NCBI GenBank assembly: GCA_963920705.1
Contig: OY987233.1
Span: 3,338,001-3,402,000 of the forward strand
Direction: 5' to 3'
Source of the DNA: Odiellus spinosus
Lineage: Eukaryota; Arthropoda; Arachnida; Opiliones; Phalangiidae
Length of the DNA stretch: 64,000 nucleotides
Part shown: piece by piece, positions 45,005 to 62,017 of the stretch
Position numbering within the stretch: the stretch's first letter is position 1
How the letters are laid out: each line of letters opens with the position of its first letter
Translations under genes and position numbers: made by a program
The notes under the pieces: generated by a model
Seen by the model: the letters and a program-made list of their open reading frames with translations, nothing else
The model's database searches: none
What the model was told of the DNA's origin: nothing

Positions 45005-47224
45005 ATGAACGTAAATTATTTTATAAACTCTGCAATATTGCGAAACATTTTGAGCCGTAAGTTGTTTATATAAATTATTATACCTTATTAGAAAACTCTT
45101 TGTCGTTGGGTTACCTTACTTTAGTTTAGCATTGTTAATCTTCCGGAAAAGTCGAAAGCATGGCATGAGTCAGGTTGCGACTTGCGTGGTTACTTAAAGG
45201 CTAGGACAAAAGTACTTCTGATGTTTCAAGATATGTTATGTTTAATTTGTTTTTTAAGGATCATATATTTGTACATCAACGTCCAATTTGTACTCGACGA
45301 CGAGTAGAAATGCTATCAATAAAAGAGATCAAACTAGAAGTACAATTAGACCAAGGATTGATCCACGCGGAACAACAATCTTCATGTTTCCTGGTCAGGT
45401 AAACTGAAGCGCCTTTATATACACTAATATAGGAATTTGTATTGATTTTCAATGCCATTTAAGGGTCCTTAAAAATTTTAATATGTTAATAACAATGGTG
45501 AATCTTACCTTCAGTCTTTTTTTGACAAAGTTCTACTTTAATTAATTAAAAATATTTAGCATGAAGTAATAATTACTTTAAGGCACTGGGGATTAGTTTA
45601 AAGATCTAAGACCTGCTGAAAATGATTTGATATTGCTTTTTACGGGCGTGTCAGGACACTTCTTGCATAGAAAAAGTTTAGGACTCTGGCGCGAGGTTGT
45701 CTTGTACACATTTAACTTTAAAAATGGTCAGAGTTCATACATTCTCCAAATAATAACTTTTGTAGTTTTGAGAGACGTAAATCCATGATTTTTGTCTAGT
45801 GTAGGGAGTTCAGTATCCTGGAATGGTCAGGAAAGAATTGTTGGGTGTACCAAATGTTGCGGAAATGTTTGATACTGCTAGCAACATTCTGGGATTCAAC
45901 CTACTCGATCTGTGCGTGAATGGTCCTAAAATAGAACTTGATAAAACTGCTAACTGTCAAGCTGCAGTTATGGTTACGTCTTTAGCCACTGTTGAAAAAC
46001 TACGAGAAACGGAACCAGAGGTAGGAATTCGATTTATAACTGTTTCTTTCAGAGATTATATAACCTAGTCAGACTATAGTAAAACTGTTACGGTCAAGCC
46101 CTAAGGTCAAACTGCAGCAAAATATTATATTTCCTATTTTACAAATTTTTATTCCAATATACATCTAAGCTCATTACGTAGTAATTGATTCCCTTGTAAG
46201 TAGCCATGTTTATTTGGGGTTTCATACTAGCTTATTTTATATTTTTTGAATCAGGCGATTGAGAACTGCGTCGCTGCAATGGGTTTCAGTGTAGGCGAAT
46301 TCACAGCGCTAGTCTTTGCTGGAGCTATTTCGTTTGAAGATGGTATCTTAATTTAGTTACTGATTTTTAAATTATTCAACTAAGCTCGATTTTTTATTTT
46401 TTTATTGGATAGGAGTTAGACTGGTTAAAATCCGAGGTGAAGCTATGCAGGCAGCTTCGGAATTAACTCCTAGTGGCATGATGACTGTGTTCTATGGCCC
46501 AGACTCAAAATTGAACTTTGCTTGTCACGCTGCGAAGGAATGGTGCAAACGCGAAGGGATAGAAGATCCCGTTTGCGAGATTGCCAACTATTTATTTCCA
46601 CATTGTAAAGTTGTCGCCGGAAATGAGGAGGTATTTTGACAATTTTATTATTTCAAATACCATACTTGACGCGGACTTGCTGTTTATTATTTTTCAAGCT
46701 CTAGTCGCGTTATTCGAACCGTATCTGCTAGAATCAGTGATATTTTGTCAGTAGAATAATACAATGCTAAAAACGGGTTTCGGGTGCATCAGATCCAAAA
46801 GTTTATAATTAACTTCAAAATTTCCTAGGCTTTAAAGTTTATTGAATTAAACGCCCAAGACTTCAAACTGCGACGGTTGAAAAGACTTCCCGTGAGTGGC
46901 GCTTTCCACACAAAACTGATGAAACCAGCGCAGATGGTTCTGGAAAAGGCCTTGGCTTCGTGCGACGTAAGCGACCCATTAATTCCCGTGTACTCTAACG
47001 TGGACACGAGGCCCTACCGTAACGGGGATGATATTAGGAGGAAGCTTAAACTTCAACTATTAAGTCCCGTTAAATGGGAACAGACTTTACACGCTGTTTA
47101 CGAAAGACCAATTGATACCGAATTCCCCAGAACATTCGAGTGCGGACCAGGACGTAGTTTAGTAACCATTTTAAAATACGTTAATCAGAAGGCAGTTGAA
47201 AAAGCCACGAACGTCTTGGAATAG
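45005..47224 (+). CDS. MCAT: mitochondrial malonyl-CoA:ACP transacylase, 369 aa
   Basis: Six exons: 45005-45056, 45259-45398, 45805-46020, 46255-46342, 46413-46630, 46829-47224, all in phase. It transfers malonyl groups from CoA to acyl carrier protein in mitochondrial type II fatty-acid synthesis. The first 50 residues are rich in Ser, Thr, Arg and Asn with few acids, as in a matrix-targeting peptide. FabD motifs follow: MFPGQG at 60-65, the nucleophile elbow GFSVGE (S148; bacterial enzymes have GHSxGE, so His is Phe here), the PVSGAFHTKLM catalytic histidine block (H265) and ECGPGRSL near the C-terminus. AATAAA lies at 47280-47285. It is divergent from TTK and convergent with HMGXB4. Confidence 0.94.
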
Positions 47225-47279
47225 AGCGCTAGCTAGCTTGAAAATTGAGTAGAAAGCGGTGGAGAGGTTGTTCATTTTC

Positions 47280-47285
47280 AATAAA
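47280..47285 (+). terminator. poly(A) signal of MCAT
   Basis: AATAAA 55 nt after the stop. Confidence 0.65.
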
Positions 47286-47752
47286 AAGCTGTTTCGCTTT
47301 AGTCGCAAGTTATTTATTCTTACAAATAGCCTATCATGATTTTCCTACCTTTACAGGTAGGGAGTGAAGAACACCATTCATTTCAACTTCACACGTGAAC
47401 GTAGCAATAGTAAATTATATTTTTAACTTGTAAAAGATAAAAATTAACTTTAATATGTAGTTAATTATACAATGATGCACTTTTAATAAAGCGCTGCTGT
47501 ACAATAATGATAAAATGTCCTCGATACAAGATATAAAATTTGGATTTAAATTAAGATCTCAACGTCTGGTTTTAAATTTTAAACATGCTCAATGAATACC
47601 GCCCTCGAAAGCTTCAATGTTCCTAACATTTGTACGGCGAAGAACTCTTACTACCCGAGTACTAGTAGTTTTTAAGCGTATACCGTACTGAGAGTGGCAT
47701 TCATCAAACACGAAAAGGCGAACCTCATTGTTTTACACATGGGCTGAAACAC
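47286..47752. other. intergenic region between convergent MCAT and HMGXB4
   Basis: AT-rich, no gene seen. Confidence 0.5.
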
Positions 47753-47758
47753 TTTATT
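47753..47758 (-). terminator. poly(A) signal of HMGXB4
   Basis: AATAAA on the minus strand only 5 nt past the stop codon. Confidence 0.55.
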
Positions 47759-47763
47759 GAAAA

Positions 47764-50700
47764 TTACAGCCCAGGCATTATGTACGCGACATTGTCCAAC
47801 ACAGATCCCAATACTTCTTTCGTACAACCATCCAATTTTTTCACTTGTGAAGTTAAACACATTAATGGGGCCAATGCGCACAATGTTGAATCGAGAAGCA
47901 CGGATAAACTTCCAGACACTGCTATTTGTCCCTAAAAATTAAAATTAATTTTGAAAATTAATTAAATATGCCTTTTATACAGGCCTGTGCGCGTACTCGC
48001 CAAGCGAGACTCGAAAAGTAAAATTTGGGACTCGAGAAAATTTTCGAGTCCGAAAAAACCAGATATTAGGACTCGTGAATGGCAGCTCAAGCGCCTATAT
48101 AAGTTGCTATTGGTTGTAAGAAGCTTGACGTCACAATTGAAAGAGAAGCGAAAGAAACCAAAAGTAAAACTGAAGATTAAGCCCCACAAGCCAAAATCCT
48201 TTGAATATTGAAAAGTCATTGTAACGACTCGAATTCATGGGGAGGTAGGGGTGTGCGAGTACTCGTTTAGGCTCGAGTACTCGATCGAGTCTCGAGCCGA
48301 GTACTCGGCTCGAGACTCGATAAGATAATTTTCAGATACTCGAAAAAATTCGAGTCCATAAAATCCATTTTTTAAGACTCGATAGAGACTCGAAGCCAAA
48401 ACCTAGCTTATCGAGTATTTATCGAGTCCATTCGGAGGTATTCTGTAACTTAATTACTAAATAATTACTAAATACAAACACTTAAATTGAGCCATATTGA
48501 GTACTGGAAGCTGTATTTCCTAATGTTATTGCTCCATGGCATTGTTATTGTCAATGTGAGCAATAAAACTTATCTATCCAATCAATAAGATGCAATAAGA
48601 GTAAAAGCCATTTAGAAGGAAAAACGTCTAATGACGCCATAAGTCTTATCTCTTTCTCCCTGCCTTTCACTCTATTATATCTAAGCCAGTTAACAAACTT
48701 CAATACCAGAACATTCTAGAACCTGGGAGGGGAAATATAGTGTTTATTTGTTATTATAGTCTTATTTATTTTATTTAAACCTAAAAATGCTAATAAATTA
48801 AGCTAGGTAAAATCCTTAGGCTCGTTAAATACTCGATAAAAAATTTTTGGACTCGACTACTACTCGAAAGCCAAAATTTTAATAATTTTAATACTCGAAG
48901 ACTCGAGTAAGAATCCAGGACTCGGCTCGAGACTCGATAAGGAAAATTTTTAATACTCGGACTCGGCTCGAAACCAAAAAAAGAGGACTCGCACACCCCT
49001 ATGGGGAGGACTCGATTAGGACTCGAATTTATGGGGAGCACTCGACTTGGACTCGAAACATTGTTTTTAAGCCAGTTGAAGGACTCGAAGACTCGACACT
49101 AACTTTAAATTGGACTCGAGAGACTCAAATAGTCGTTTGGTTTGGGCTCGAGACTCGACTCGAAACCCTAAAGATTGGCCTCGCACTTGCTTTTATACTT
49201 AGATATATACTCTTGAGGTTGAAAATATATAACAGCCCTAATAAAACTTACTTCGTGTTCTGTTAACCTCTGTCCGATTATGCTCAGTGATTCTCCTAAC
49301 AGTTTTAAATGCGCCGCAACATCAATTGGCGCCGTACCAACAGGTCTGACTGTTTCAGCAGCTCCGCCGCTTCCCAACGTTCCAGGGCTACTGGTTAGAA
49401 GATGACTGTTTAAATTATTCGTTCCCAACAATCGGTTTGAACCGAAAGCGTCTTCTCCGGGTCTATTTAACACGGCGCCAGTACCTCCCAATATATGTTG
49501 AGACAAGATTTTTAAATTCGGATCAGAAGTTTTACCAGTACTTATAAATGTTAGCCGTTTGTTGGCTAGTTTCTTCGCTTTTCGCTTCCATGCCTATTAA
49601 AGTGAATGCGGAATGATCAACCTCTCAGTTTTTATAGGCAATGAAAAATAGATTACCATTTTTTCTTTGTCTTGTAACGATTGCCAAACTTCACCCATTT
49701 TTTTACTTATCATTGAAAAATCTGCTATAAGGAAATGTCATTTTGGAAACAATAATAAGTTAAACACCAAAACACTTAAAAAAAAGAAACAAAAGAAAAA
49801 AAGGACTGAAAAAACTGGAATGAAATGAAATGAGTCTCTTACCCATTTTCGGGCATTGGGAAACTATTTTCTTGCGATTACTTTGACACCACAACATGTA
49901 AGCCGTCATTGGTCGAGGAGGTTTTCTCGGCTAAAAAAGTACAGAATAAATTAGAATCGTACCATTATCGCAATAATGGCAAGTTAGAAGTATTAAAAAC
50001 ATTACTGGTCCGTCTCTAAGCTTCTTCTTCCGTCCAGGTTTTCCCTTCGTAGGTTTCTTTTCCAACATCGCAACTTTTTTGGGGGTTCTATCCATCTTTT
50101 CTTCCTTCATTATTTTAACCGGCACAAAATCATCTAAATTGCTATTAGAAGAACCGTCATCAAACGCTGCGGGGTTTCCCAAGTTTGCTAAAACAGTGGC
50201 AGCCGCATTGACAGCAGAATTGGCACTTTTGGCCTTTCTGCCTGGAGCACTTGACGTGACTTTTTTTACAGGTGTCATTGGTTCTTTTTTTACTTTGGGG
50301 ACGGGCGTTTTTTTGAGCTTCTTAGGTAAAGGTTCTTCGACGATTTTTAATTTGTTTTCTTCTTCATCAGAATTTGATTCACTCGTGCTGTCATCATCGT
50401 CACTATCATCACTGTCTTCGTCACTATCATCAAGGCCTAATGGCCCAACAGCCTGTGAAAAATTTAGGATTTAGGGTGAGCTTTGGACACTTAAGCAAGA
50501 AAGAAAACTTCAGGAAATCTCACTTAGACATTCTTAAAAGAGATTCCTAAAGTTTTTCAAAATTTAAAACCAGTAAAATTCAACACGCCTAAGTTTGGAC
50601 AAAATGGGCTAAGATTGGAGTTCGTCTTACTTTGGACACAATAGTTAGGTCTAAATAAGGAAAGATTTGGACAGGGGTCCAGTCTTAGTCGTGGCCAAAC

Positions 50701-51520
50701 AAATACTATATGATATTGTCCTAATTACATTTGGAGAGAAGAAGCTTGAAGGCTTGACTTTGTTCATATTTAATATCGTTGGTGGTGGAATACTCTGCAT
50801 CATTTTTTCCTTTTTAACCACGACTGGTTTTGGAGTAGAACTCGCGCGGGGTTGCGCTTTGCTTTTACTCATCAAAGGAGAAACTTGAATCACATTCATT
50901 TTAGGCATTCCAGTATCAGAATCACTGTCAGAGTTCGAATCGCTACTTTCGGATGAAGATGAAGATGTGGAAGAGGATGATGAGGACGATGAAGAGTCTG
51001 AACCTGAATATCAACAATATCTCGAACAAAAACTTCTAAATATTTACTAAAACAAACACTTACCAGTAGGAACAATTCCTATTCGACTATTTAGAGCTTG
51101 TGGTTTTGCACGTATTCCAGGAGAAATATTTGAAAATGGCATTTTATTCATTTTCATCTGACTAGCTGTGGCAGCAACCGCCGCAGCTACGGGTGGTAAG
51201 TTTGAAATAGTACCCATACTCATGTTTGGGTGTCTTTTCTTCACTGGTAAAGACATGGCAGGATTGTTGGATTTCTGTATTTTAATAGGGGTGATTTTTT
51301 TGGGTTCTGGCATCTTCTCCTGTTCCGGCATCTTTTCCGGTTCGGAATCATCGGACATCTTCAACATTTTCTTGTTCTTTGGTAAATTCTGATTGTGTTT
51401 ACCAAAGTTGGATGGTATGACGTTTGAATGCAATATCGGAATGCCATCATCGTCCATTTCCATTAACTTTGCAGATTTCTTTCGAACTCTGCCTGATCGT
51501 GAAACACCGGCGTTACTCAT
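47764..51520 (-). CDS. HMGXB4: HMGXB4-like HMG-box chromatin protein, 614 aa
   Basis: Seven exons: 51520-51064, 51003-50729, 50452-50006, 49930-49843, 49724-49657, 49593-49252, 47931-47764; phases agree throughout. HMGXB4 (HMG2L1) is a nuclear DNA-binding protein linked to chromatin regulation and Wnt signalling in vertebrates. Residues 1-390 are basic and Ser/Asp-rich, with poly-Ser (near 155-170), acidic Ser/Asp runs and KRKK-type nuclear signals. One HMG box at about 394-465 contains [13 protein letters not shown], an MGEVWQSL core and the WKRKAKKL end. The conserved C-terminal family block begins [14 protein letters not shown] and runs into the last exon ([14 protein letters not shown]...). 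Length is close to the human protein (about 600 aa). Intron 6 contains two nested hAT-like elements. Head to head with NO66. Confidence 0.92.
47980..49189. mobile_element. outer hAT-like MITE (GACTCGAAA-rich)
   Basis: 8-bp duplication CTTTTATA at 47972-47979 and 49190-49197; starts CAGGCCTGTGCG, ends CGCACTTG. Built of degenerate ACTCGA repeats. Interrupted by the inner element. Confidence 0.75.
48246..49001. mobile_element. inner hAT-like MITE nested in a relative
   Basis: Ends TAGGGGTGTGCGAGT and ACTCGCACACCCCTA; perfect 8-bp duplication TGGGGAGG at 48238-48245 and 49002-49009. The interior also carries ACTCGAG repeats. Confidence 0.87.
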
Positions 51521-52640
51521 GGTCACAAATGATCGATGCAAAATCTAACAGAAGCAAAGCGTAATTACTAAATGCTCTAAGGAGCAATATAAAAAGAAAT
51601 GTCCCACCAAACACGGGTGTAAGAAAAACTAAAAATTTATAAAATTAAACTATAAAATTAAAAATAGCACCAGCACAATAGTATAACAACACGAAATTAC
51701 TTGATTTGCCTCATAGTTCTAGTTTTTATGGTAAAATAATTAACTGTAATATATATTCCCAAAGAAAACAATCTTATCTTACTTAAAATATTAAACTTCT
51801 AAAGCAAACGAAAATCCCAGGAGACGACAAGAAAGTTTGATTTCAAATAAATCGAAGTTCGAACTTGTTAATATTATTGAATGGAATGCTTGATGTTGAT
51901 GGTGGCGCTTTACTGATCCACGGCCAACTATATTAACTCCTCCGTCGGAAACTCTGAATCTGTCCCTGAACAAAGCTGGCCGTGATTTAACTTTTGACCC
52001 GGTCCCAGAGTAAGTGGGACCAGAGACGGAAATAAGCACAAGTCACTGGTCATTGTCCGATAAATTTTCCAAAATGTCGATTACTTTTTATTTTTTAGAG
52101 GGGGGTCACTGAACAAATGTCTGATAAAAAAAAAACACTTTTTAATACAGGAAATGTAGCATTGTCTGGTACGATAACTTTTAAAGGGGGTTACTGAACA
52201 TTAATCCTCCAATAAGAATTTTTTTATTTCCGTCCCTGCCTGGAACCTGAAGGAGAGGTTCAGACACGCAAACCGCAGAAAATAAATTCCTTTTAATTTT
52301 AAGTTGTTAATTTAAATTCGCCTCACAGACAAAGGGACATTTGTTGTCCCTTTTTCGAAATTAAAGACTACCATTTCTATTTCATTTCAGAAATTCAGAC
52401 CCAAGACCAAGCCTACCAGACGTATCGGTATGAACCACTGAACCTGATCTTGGTGACCAATAATAAATTTGGACTATCAAGAAACATTGAATATTTAGTG
52501 TTTGTTTTAAATTTAGGCTTATTTTTATTCAAAAACACAGATTCCGTTACTGCATCGTGAGCACGTTACGGTTGTTGCAATCTTTAAAGAAAATAAGTTT
52601 ATATATTTACATATATAAATATTAAAATTAAGTTTAAAAG
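51521..52640. promoter_or_regulatory. region between divergent HMGXB4 and NO66
   Basis: 1.1 kb separating two outward-facing start codons, so it presumably holds both promoters. It also contains a MITE (52021-52238) and a possible small spliced ORF: an open stretch at about 51899-52011 ending at GTAAGT, joined in phase to 52391-52433 and a stop. The latter has no start codon that I can find and no recognised relative. Confidence 0.4.
52021..52238. mobile_element. short hAT-like MITE
   Basis: Ends CAGAGACGGAAATAA and TTTATTTCCGTCCCTG are near-perfect inverted repeats. Flanking 8-mers match at only 5 of 8 positions. Confidence 0.6.
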
Positions 52641-57162
<4,522 letters not shown>

Positions 57163-57390
57163 TAAATAAAAACCAGAAAGGATAGAAGTTACACTTAGAA
57201 TTGCTACCGGTCACGAGGTGGCAGCTTTCAACTTCTAATTATGGGAGTTTCTTGTAAAGGTTTTGAAACATCATTTAGTAATGTCTATCATCAATTACAT
57301 TGCTTTTATAATTCATTTTTCCTTCCCAAGGTCCCCTAGTCTCAAATTATAACGGTTCTTAGTGGCTAAGGCTTAGTGAAAACCCATTAA

Positions 57391-57823
57391 AGGGAGAATG
57401 CAACCTAATAACAAGTGTTTTTATATCGATTCCTTACCATTTAAATAGGCCTAATCCACCAATAAAAAGTTGACAAACAAATATTAAACTAGATATAAAT
57501 TTAAAACTTACCAGGAAAATAGGCTTAGCGGGATTCATGAAGATTCTGAATTGATTACGTGTAAGGCCTAGCGACCAATGAGCAAAGGCCCGTCGTTCAC
57601 GCGAGATTTCCACGAGACTTGCAATCGCATTCGATTGGTCGCTAGACCTTATACACGAGTAAATCAGGATCTCCATGAATCCTGCTAAGCCTATTTTCCG
57701 GGTAAGTTTTAAATTTATTTCTAGGTTAATATTTGTTTTGTCAACTTTTTATTGGTGGATTAGGCCTATTTAAACAGTAAGGAATCGATATAAAATCACT
57801 TGTTGTTAGGTTGCATTCTCCCT
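57391..57823. mobile_element. TTAA palindromic MITE, best-preserved copy
   Basis: 433 bp with TTAA at 57387-57390 and 57824-57827. Ends AGGGAGAATGCAACCTAA and TTAGGTTGCATTCTCCCT are perfect inverted repeats; the inner hairpin is as in the other copies. Confidence 0.87.
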
Positions 57824-57841
57824 TTAACAGCAAGACAGTTG

Positions 57842-58349
57842 CAGGGCTCCCAGCGCATAGCCCAGAAAATTTTTTAGGTATTATAGGTTTTAAAAGCCAA
57901 AAATATAGGTCATTTATAGGTCCAAAAATATCAATTTATAGGACTTTTTATAGGTTTTTAGTTTTGAAAAATAGGGGTTTTATAGGTAGGTTTTTTGCTG
58001 ACATGTAATGCAATATAGGTTCTATAGCCTCTAGACCTGTCCCTCTGCCTTTCTTTGGCACTACTAGCTACTCACGCCCCTCTCGACAGTCTACTTAACC
58101 TCTAAAAAAATTGAGTAATAATTACCAGTGACCTAGGAGAGGAAACCTTTCTGCTACAACTTGGTTTTTTGCAATCATTTGTACTTTTTCAAGCAAAAGT
58201 ATAATTTTTATAGTTATATAGTTCATTCCTTTCTAATTTTATCACCGAAATTGAACAAATTCCCCAAAAAATAGGTATTATAGGTTAAAAAATGAAATTA
58301 TAGGTTTTTATAGGATCACTTCAGAATTATAGGTGGTCTGGGAGCCCTG
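57842..58349. mobile_element. 508-bp MITE with TTATAGG repeats
   Basis: Ends CAGGGCTCCCAG and CTGGGAGCCCTG, flanked by 6-bp CAGTTG repeats. The interior is dominated by TATAGGTTTT units. The termini resemble hAT. Confidence 0.78.
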
Positions 58350-58357
58350 CAGTTGAC

Positions 58358-59420
58358 AGTTGAAACATATACCTATTAATACAAAAGTATCCGCCCCTTT
58401 TTCTAAAATCATCCTATAATGGTCTATATGCTTACGTAAGTATTTTCCATTGTAACTTCTATCCTTGATGAAACGTATCTACATAATTAAGCTTTATTCC
58501 CCCTTCCTATATGTAGTTGGAACTGGTTTCGCTGCTTTATGACAAAGGAATTTTACGTACACAAACTCCACTGAAAGTTATTGACGGGAAATAAGCCCGT
58601 ATGATTGATGATATCGGAGAAAAATTTGATACAATATCTAAACTTGTTAATTTTTTGTTATTTGTATGAATTGGAAGTTTGCTAAGCCTTGGTAGCATCA
58701 TTCATAAGGATTATATTACAGTAAAACCTCATTATAACGAAATCCTTAATTATTTTATGTGCGATTTCCTTATAGCCGCTAGGCCTTGGCTTTGCACCCG
58801 ATGTGACGGGGAATAAAAAAGATTCTAACATTCTGCCATATACTATATTTTGTTTCAAGGCCTTTTGTTATAATGAGGTTTTACTGTACTCATGCTAAGA
58901 CCTGTATAGTAAATTTTTTCAGCATTGTTTTCGATAAAAGACTCTTTTTAACAAAATTAATTCAAACTCAATATTTCTATATTACATTAAGTTTATAACT
59001 TATCTTCTTAAAGATAAGTTGTGAACTTATGATCGACTCATTTTCTCCAGATCAGCGAATCTATTGTCATCAAGTTTATGATTTTAAAACCACCACCAAT
59101 ATAAAACGTTTTTATTTTACTTAAGGCTTCTATTTTTTCATCGTATTTGAGCATCAGCCATGCGTTTCATAAAATTTTAGAGCCACGTAAATTATAGTAA
59201 GTTTAAGCCTCTGTCCTAAAAAACCAACATCGAATTTGATTCGCGATTGGAAAGACAACTTGGTACAATTTGTCCTTAGGGCACATTTAATCCTTCGATA
59301 GTGTTCTTCATTTAATTAAATATTTTCTCAAAAATGAGTGTATATCAAATAAAATCCATGAAGTCCATGACCAGGGGTGCCAAATAGGGTTTAACTCTCA
59401 ATTACCAGGTAATAGACCCA
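58358..59420. other. non-coding spacer
   Basis: AT-rich. Near 58720-58890 the pair ACAGTAAAACCTCATTATAA and its complement marks a roughly 165-bp inverted-repeat element. No gene seen. Confidence 0.5.
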
Positions 59421-59826
59421 CAGGGTTTGTACACCTGGAAAAGTCAGGGAATTTGGAAATTGGCCCAAAACGTCAGGGAATTTAAAAAGTGGCCCCAAAG
59501 GTCAGGGAATTTGGAAATAGCCCAAATGGTCAGAGAAAATAAATATTTTGGGATGTGTCAAGGAACTGTTTATGATTGGTTTACCAATCAGTTGTAACGT
59601 AAAATATTTGCCTAAAGATTCAAATTGTTTCTCATATTCTGAGTAAACTATCCTGACCCCGATTGATAAACTATGTCAAATAAAATGTGGGAATTGCCAG
59701 TAGCTCAAGCTCGTAAGAATATATTCATGAAAAAATATTAAAATTGGTCAGGGAAATTATTTGGAAATGGTTGGAAAACCTGGGAAAGTCAGGGAAATTA
59801 ACTTCCAAAATTTTGTGCGAACCCTG
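59421..59826. mobile_element. hAT-like MITE, relative of 23285-23728
   Basis: Starts CAGGGTTTGTACACC and ends TTGTGCGAACCCTG; shares long nearly identical interior with the 23285 copy. Confidence 0.75.
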
Positions 59827-60598
59827 ACCCAGTAGAACAATGAAATTGCGAACAGTTCGTAACTTTTTAAATTTCGTTGGTTAATGAAGTAAAACAGTAA
59901 ATTAAATACCATTAAGTGGTGCTCGTAAATAATATCTCAAATTTCAAACAGCATTTGCTAGAACGTAGGAAAATTTCGCGGCTACAATTTGAATACGAAG
60001 TACCAGACGACAGCCTAACAGGAATTGAAAGGCAAGGAGGACTATAAAAGGGATTGAAAGTATTGGCAAATATTTTTTGGCATGTTTTTAACATCCCAGT
60101 AAACTGTGGAGGATGTACATTGGAGTTGCTCGAGAAATCGTGGGCTATTTTGTTGTTTTTCTTAGAGCTGTACTCCGCAATGTATTTAGGATTTATCTTG
60201 CCGTAGTCGGAGCAGCTCCAAGAAAAACACAGATTTCGTACGTTTCAAGCAAAATCAATCCACAACGAAATGGCCTTATTCTGTGGCCATTCGAAATCTA
60301 GTTTTCGATCGATTGAACGCGTCGATGTTGGTTATACAGCACGGGAAATTTAAATGACAAATTTTAAATGGAATAAAAATAAAAGTGTACAGCTTAAAAA
60401 AAGTTTTTAAAGTTAATTACGTAAATTCTGTATTTTATTCAAACTCATAATGCTACGAAAAACTCGAAATAATGAAACCTCGCGACAAAATCTAATTCAA
60501 ACTTCTAATTATTTTAAGATTGAATTAGACTTTTTTAAGCAATAAGAAATCGATAAATATTTAATCCGAGGGAGACGTCACTCTTGATTTCCTTGTAC
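59827..60598. other. non-coding spacer
   Basis: No gene recognised; carries CCATTCGAAATCTAGTTTTC at 60287. Confidence 0.45.
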
Positions 60599-60879
60599 CA
60601 AGGAGGATCAGAGAAGGAGAGGAAATGTGGGGACGGCGCGGTTCCTACTGCGTCGGCCTAAACTCCCACTCTGGGAGAACGGGGGTAGAGACGTTTCGTG
60701 GTAAAATGTTGTCGCGTGGGTAAAACGAATCCTTTATGAGACGCGCTAGCTAGCGACCACGTGACAACAGTTTACCTCGAGAATTTCCTATCCCCCCTTT
60801 CCACCCGAGTGGGAGGTTGGCTCTTCTCTCTCTAACTCAACGCAGCCCCACATTTCCTCTCCTTCTCTGATCCTCCTTG
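60599..60879 (+). mobile_element. 7-bp-TSD foldback MITE, copy 2
   Basis: Ends CAAGGAGGATCAGAGAAGG and CCTTCTCTGATCCTCCTTG; perfect 7-bp duplication CTTGTAC (60592-60598, 60880-60886). Confidence 0.9.
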
Positions 60880-61729
60880 CTTGTACACCTGAGTTCCCGC
60901 AAGTCCAGCTTTGGTACTGCTAACAGTTCGAATTCTCGCTGAACTCCAGCTTTGCTAGTGCAAAGAGTTCAAACATTTTGTACACCTGAGCTCTCAAGTG
61001 TCTGACCCCTCGATTTAGTCACTCACTAAGGCTTAATTTTTCTCAATTAACTTTTAAGGCTACCAAAAAAAGGGTTTAAAACCAATGAAGTATGATTAAT
61101 GATGTTATATATCACCAAAATTAATATTTTTAATATTAAAGATTAATATTTAAGCTTGTTGGTATTTCCAGGAGTATATGGGGTAACTTAATCGTTTTAT
61201 TCGCGCCTTCCAGGTTTTTCCGCCAACCTCCTTATTAAGTCGATATGTCGTAAACGTTTAATTGCAAATTTAAAACCCCGAGGATATTAAATTCCGAACT
61301 CTACCCTTTTGTTTATAGCACCTCAAGAAAATGGGTAGCACGGTACTAGTGTTACGAAAATATTGCAGAAGCTACAATAATAAAGTGATCAATTAATCAA
61401 AAGTGCGAGCAAGGTAGGGACATCGTTTTTTTCAAGCAAGATTGAACTGGAAGCGCAAAAAAAATTGATAAATTCCCCGTCTTTTATAACGTTTTGGGTT
61501 GGGGCTTATCCCTATACCACACCCCAAATCAATAATTTTGGAGACACCCACATATTCGTTATAAATCCACGTATTTCTCAGATGTTCTTCAAAGGAAAAG
61601 TATAGTATAGAATTCTTTCTTTACCACAAACAGGGTTTATCATACGTTTCACAAAGCATTGTCCAACTTGGCAGCACATGATATTGACCACAGACTAGCT
61701 AGTTTAATATTCTATCATAACCATTATGT
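60880..61729. other. non-coding spacer
   Basis: No gene recognised. Two similar short stretches (TACACCTGAG with TTTGC/GTACTGC) lie at 60884-61000. Confidence 0.45.
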
Positions 61730-62017
61730 CAAGGAGGATCAGAGAAGGAGAGGAAATGTGGGGACGGCGCGGTTCCTACTGCGTCGGCCTAAACTCCCAC
61801 TCTGGGAGAACGGGGGACAGACGGGGGTAGAGATGCTTCGTGGTAAATTGTTGTCGCGTGGGTAAAACGAATCCTTTATGAGACGCGCTAGCTAGCGACC
61901 ACGTGACAACAGTTTACCTCGAGAATTTCCTATCCCCCCTTTCCACCCGAGTGGGAGGTTGGCTCTTCTCTAACTCAACGCAGCCCCACATTTCCTCTCC
62001 TTCTCTGATCCTCCTTG
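61730..62017 (+). mobile_element. 7-bp-TSD foldback MITE, copy 3
   Basis: Perfect duplication ATTATGT (61723-61729, 62018-62024). Has a small extra GACAGACGGGGG segment shared with copy 4. Confidence 0.9.

Noticed and set aside
47672..47881. 69-codon minus-strand ORF
   Set aside because: Wrong-frame shadow of the last HMGXB4 exon; the other frame carries the conserved [14 protein letters not shown] block and joins in phase.
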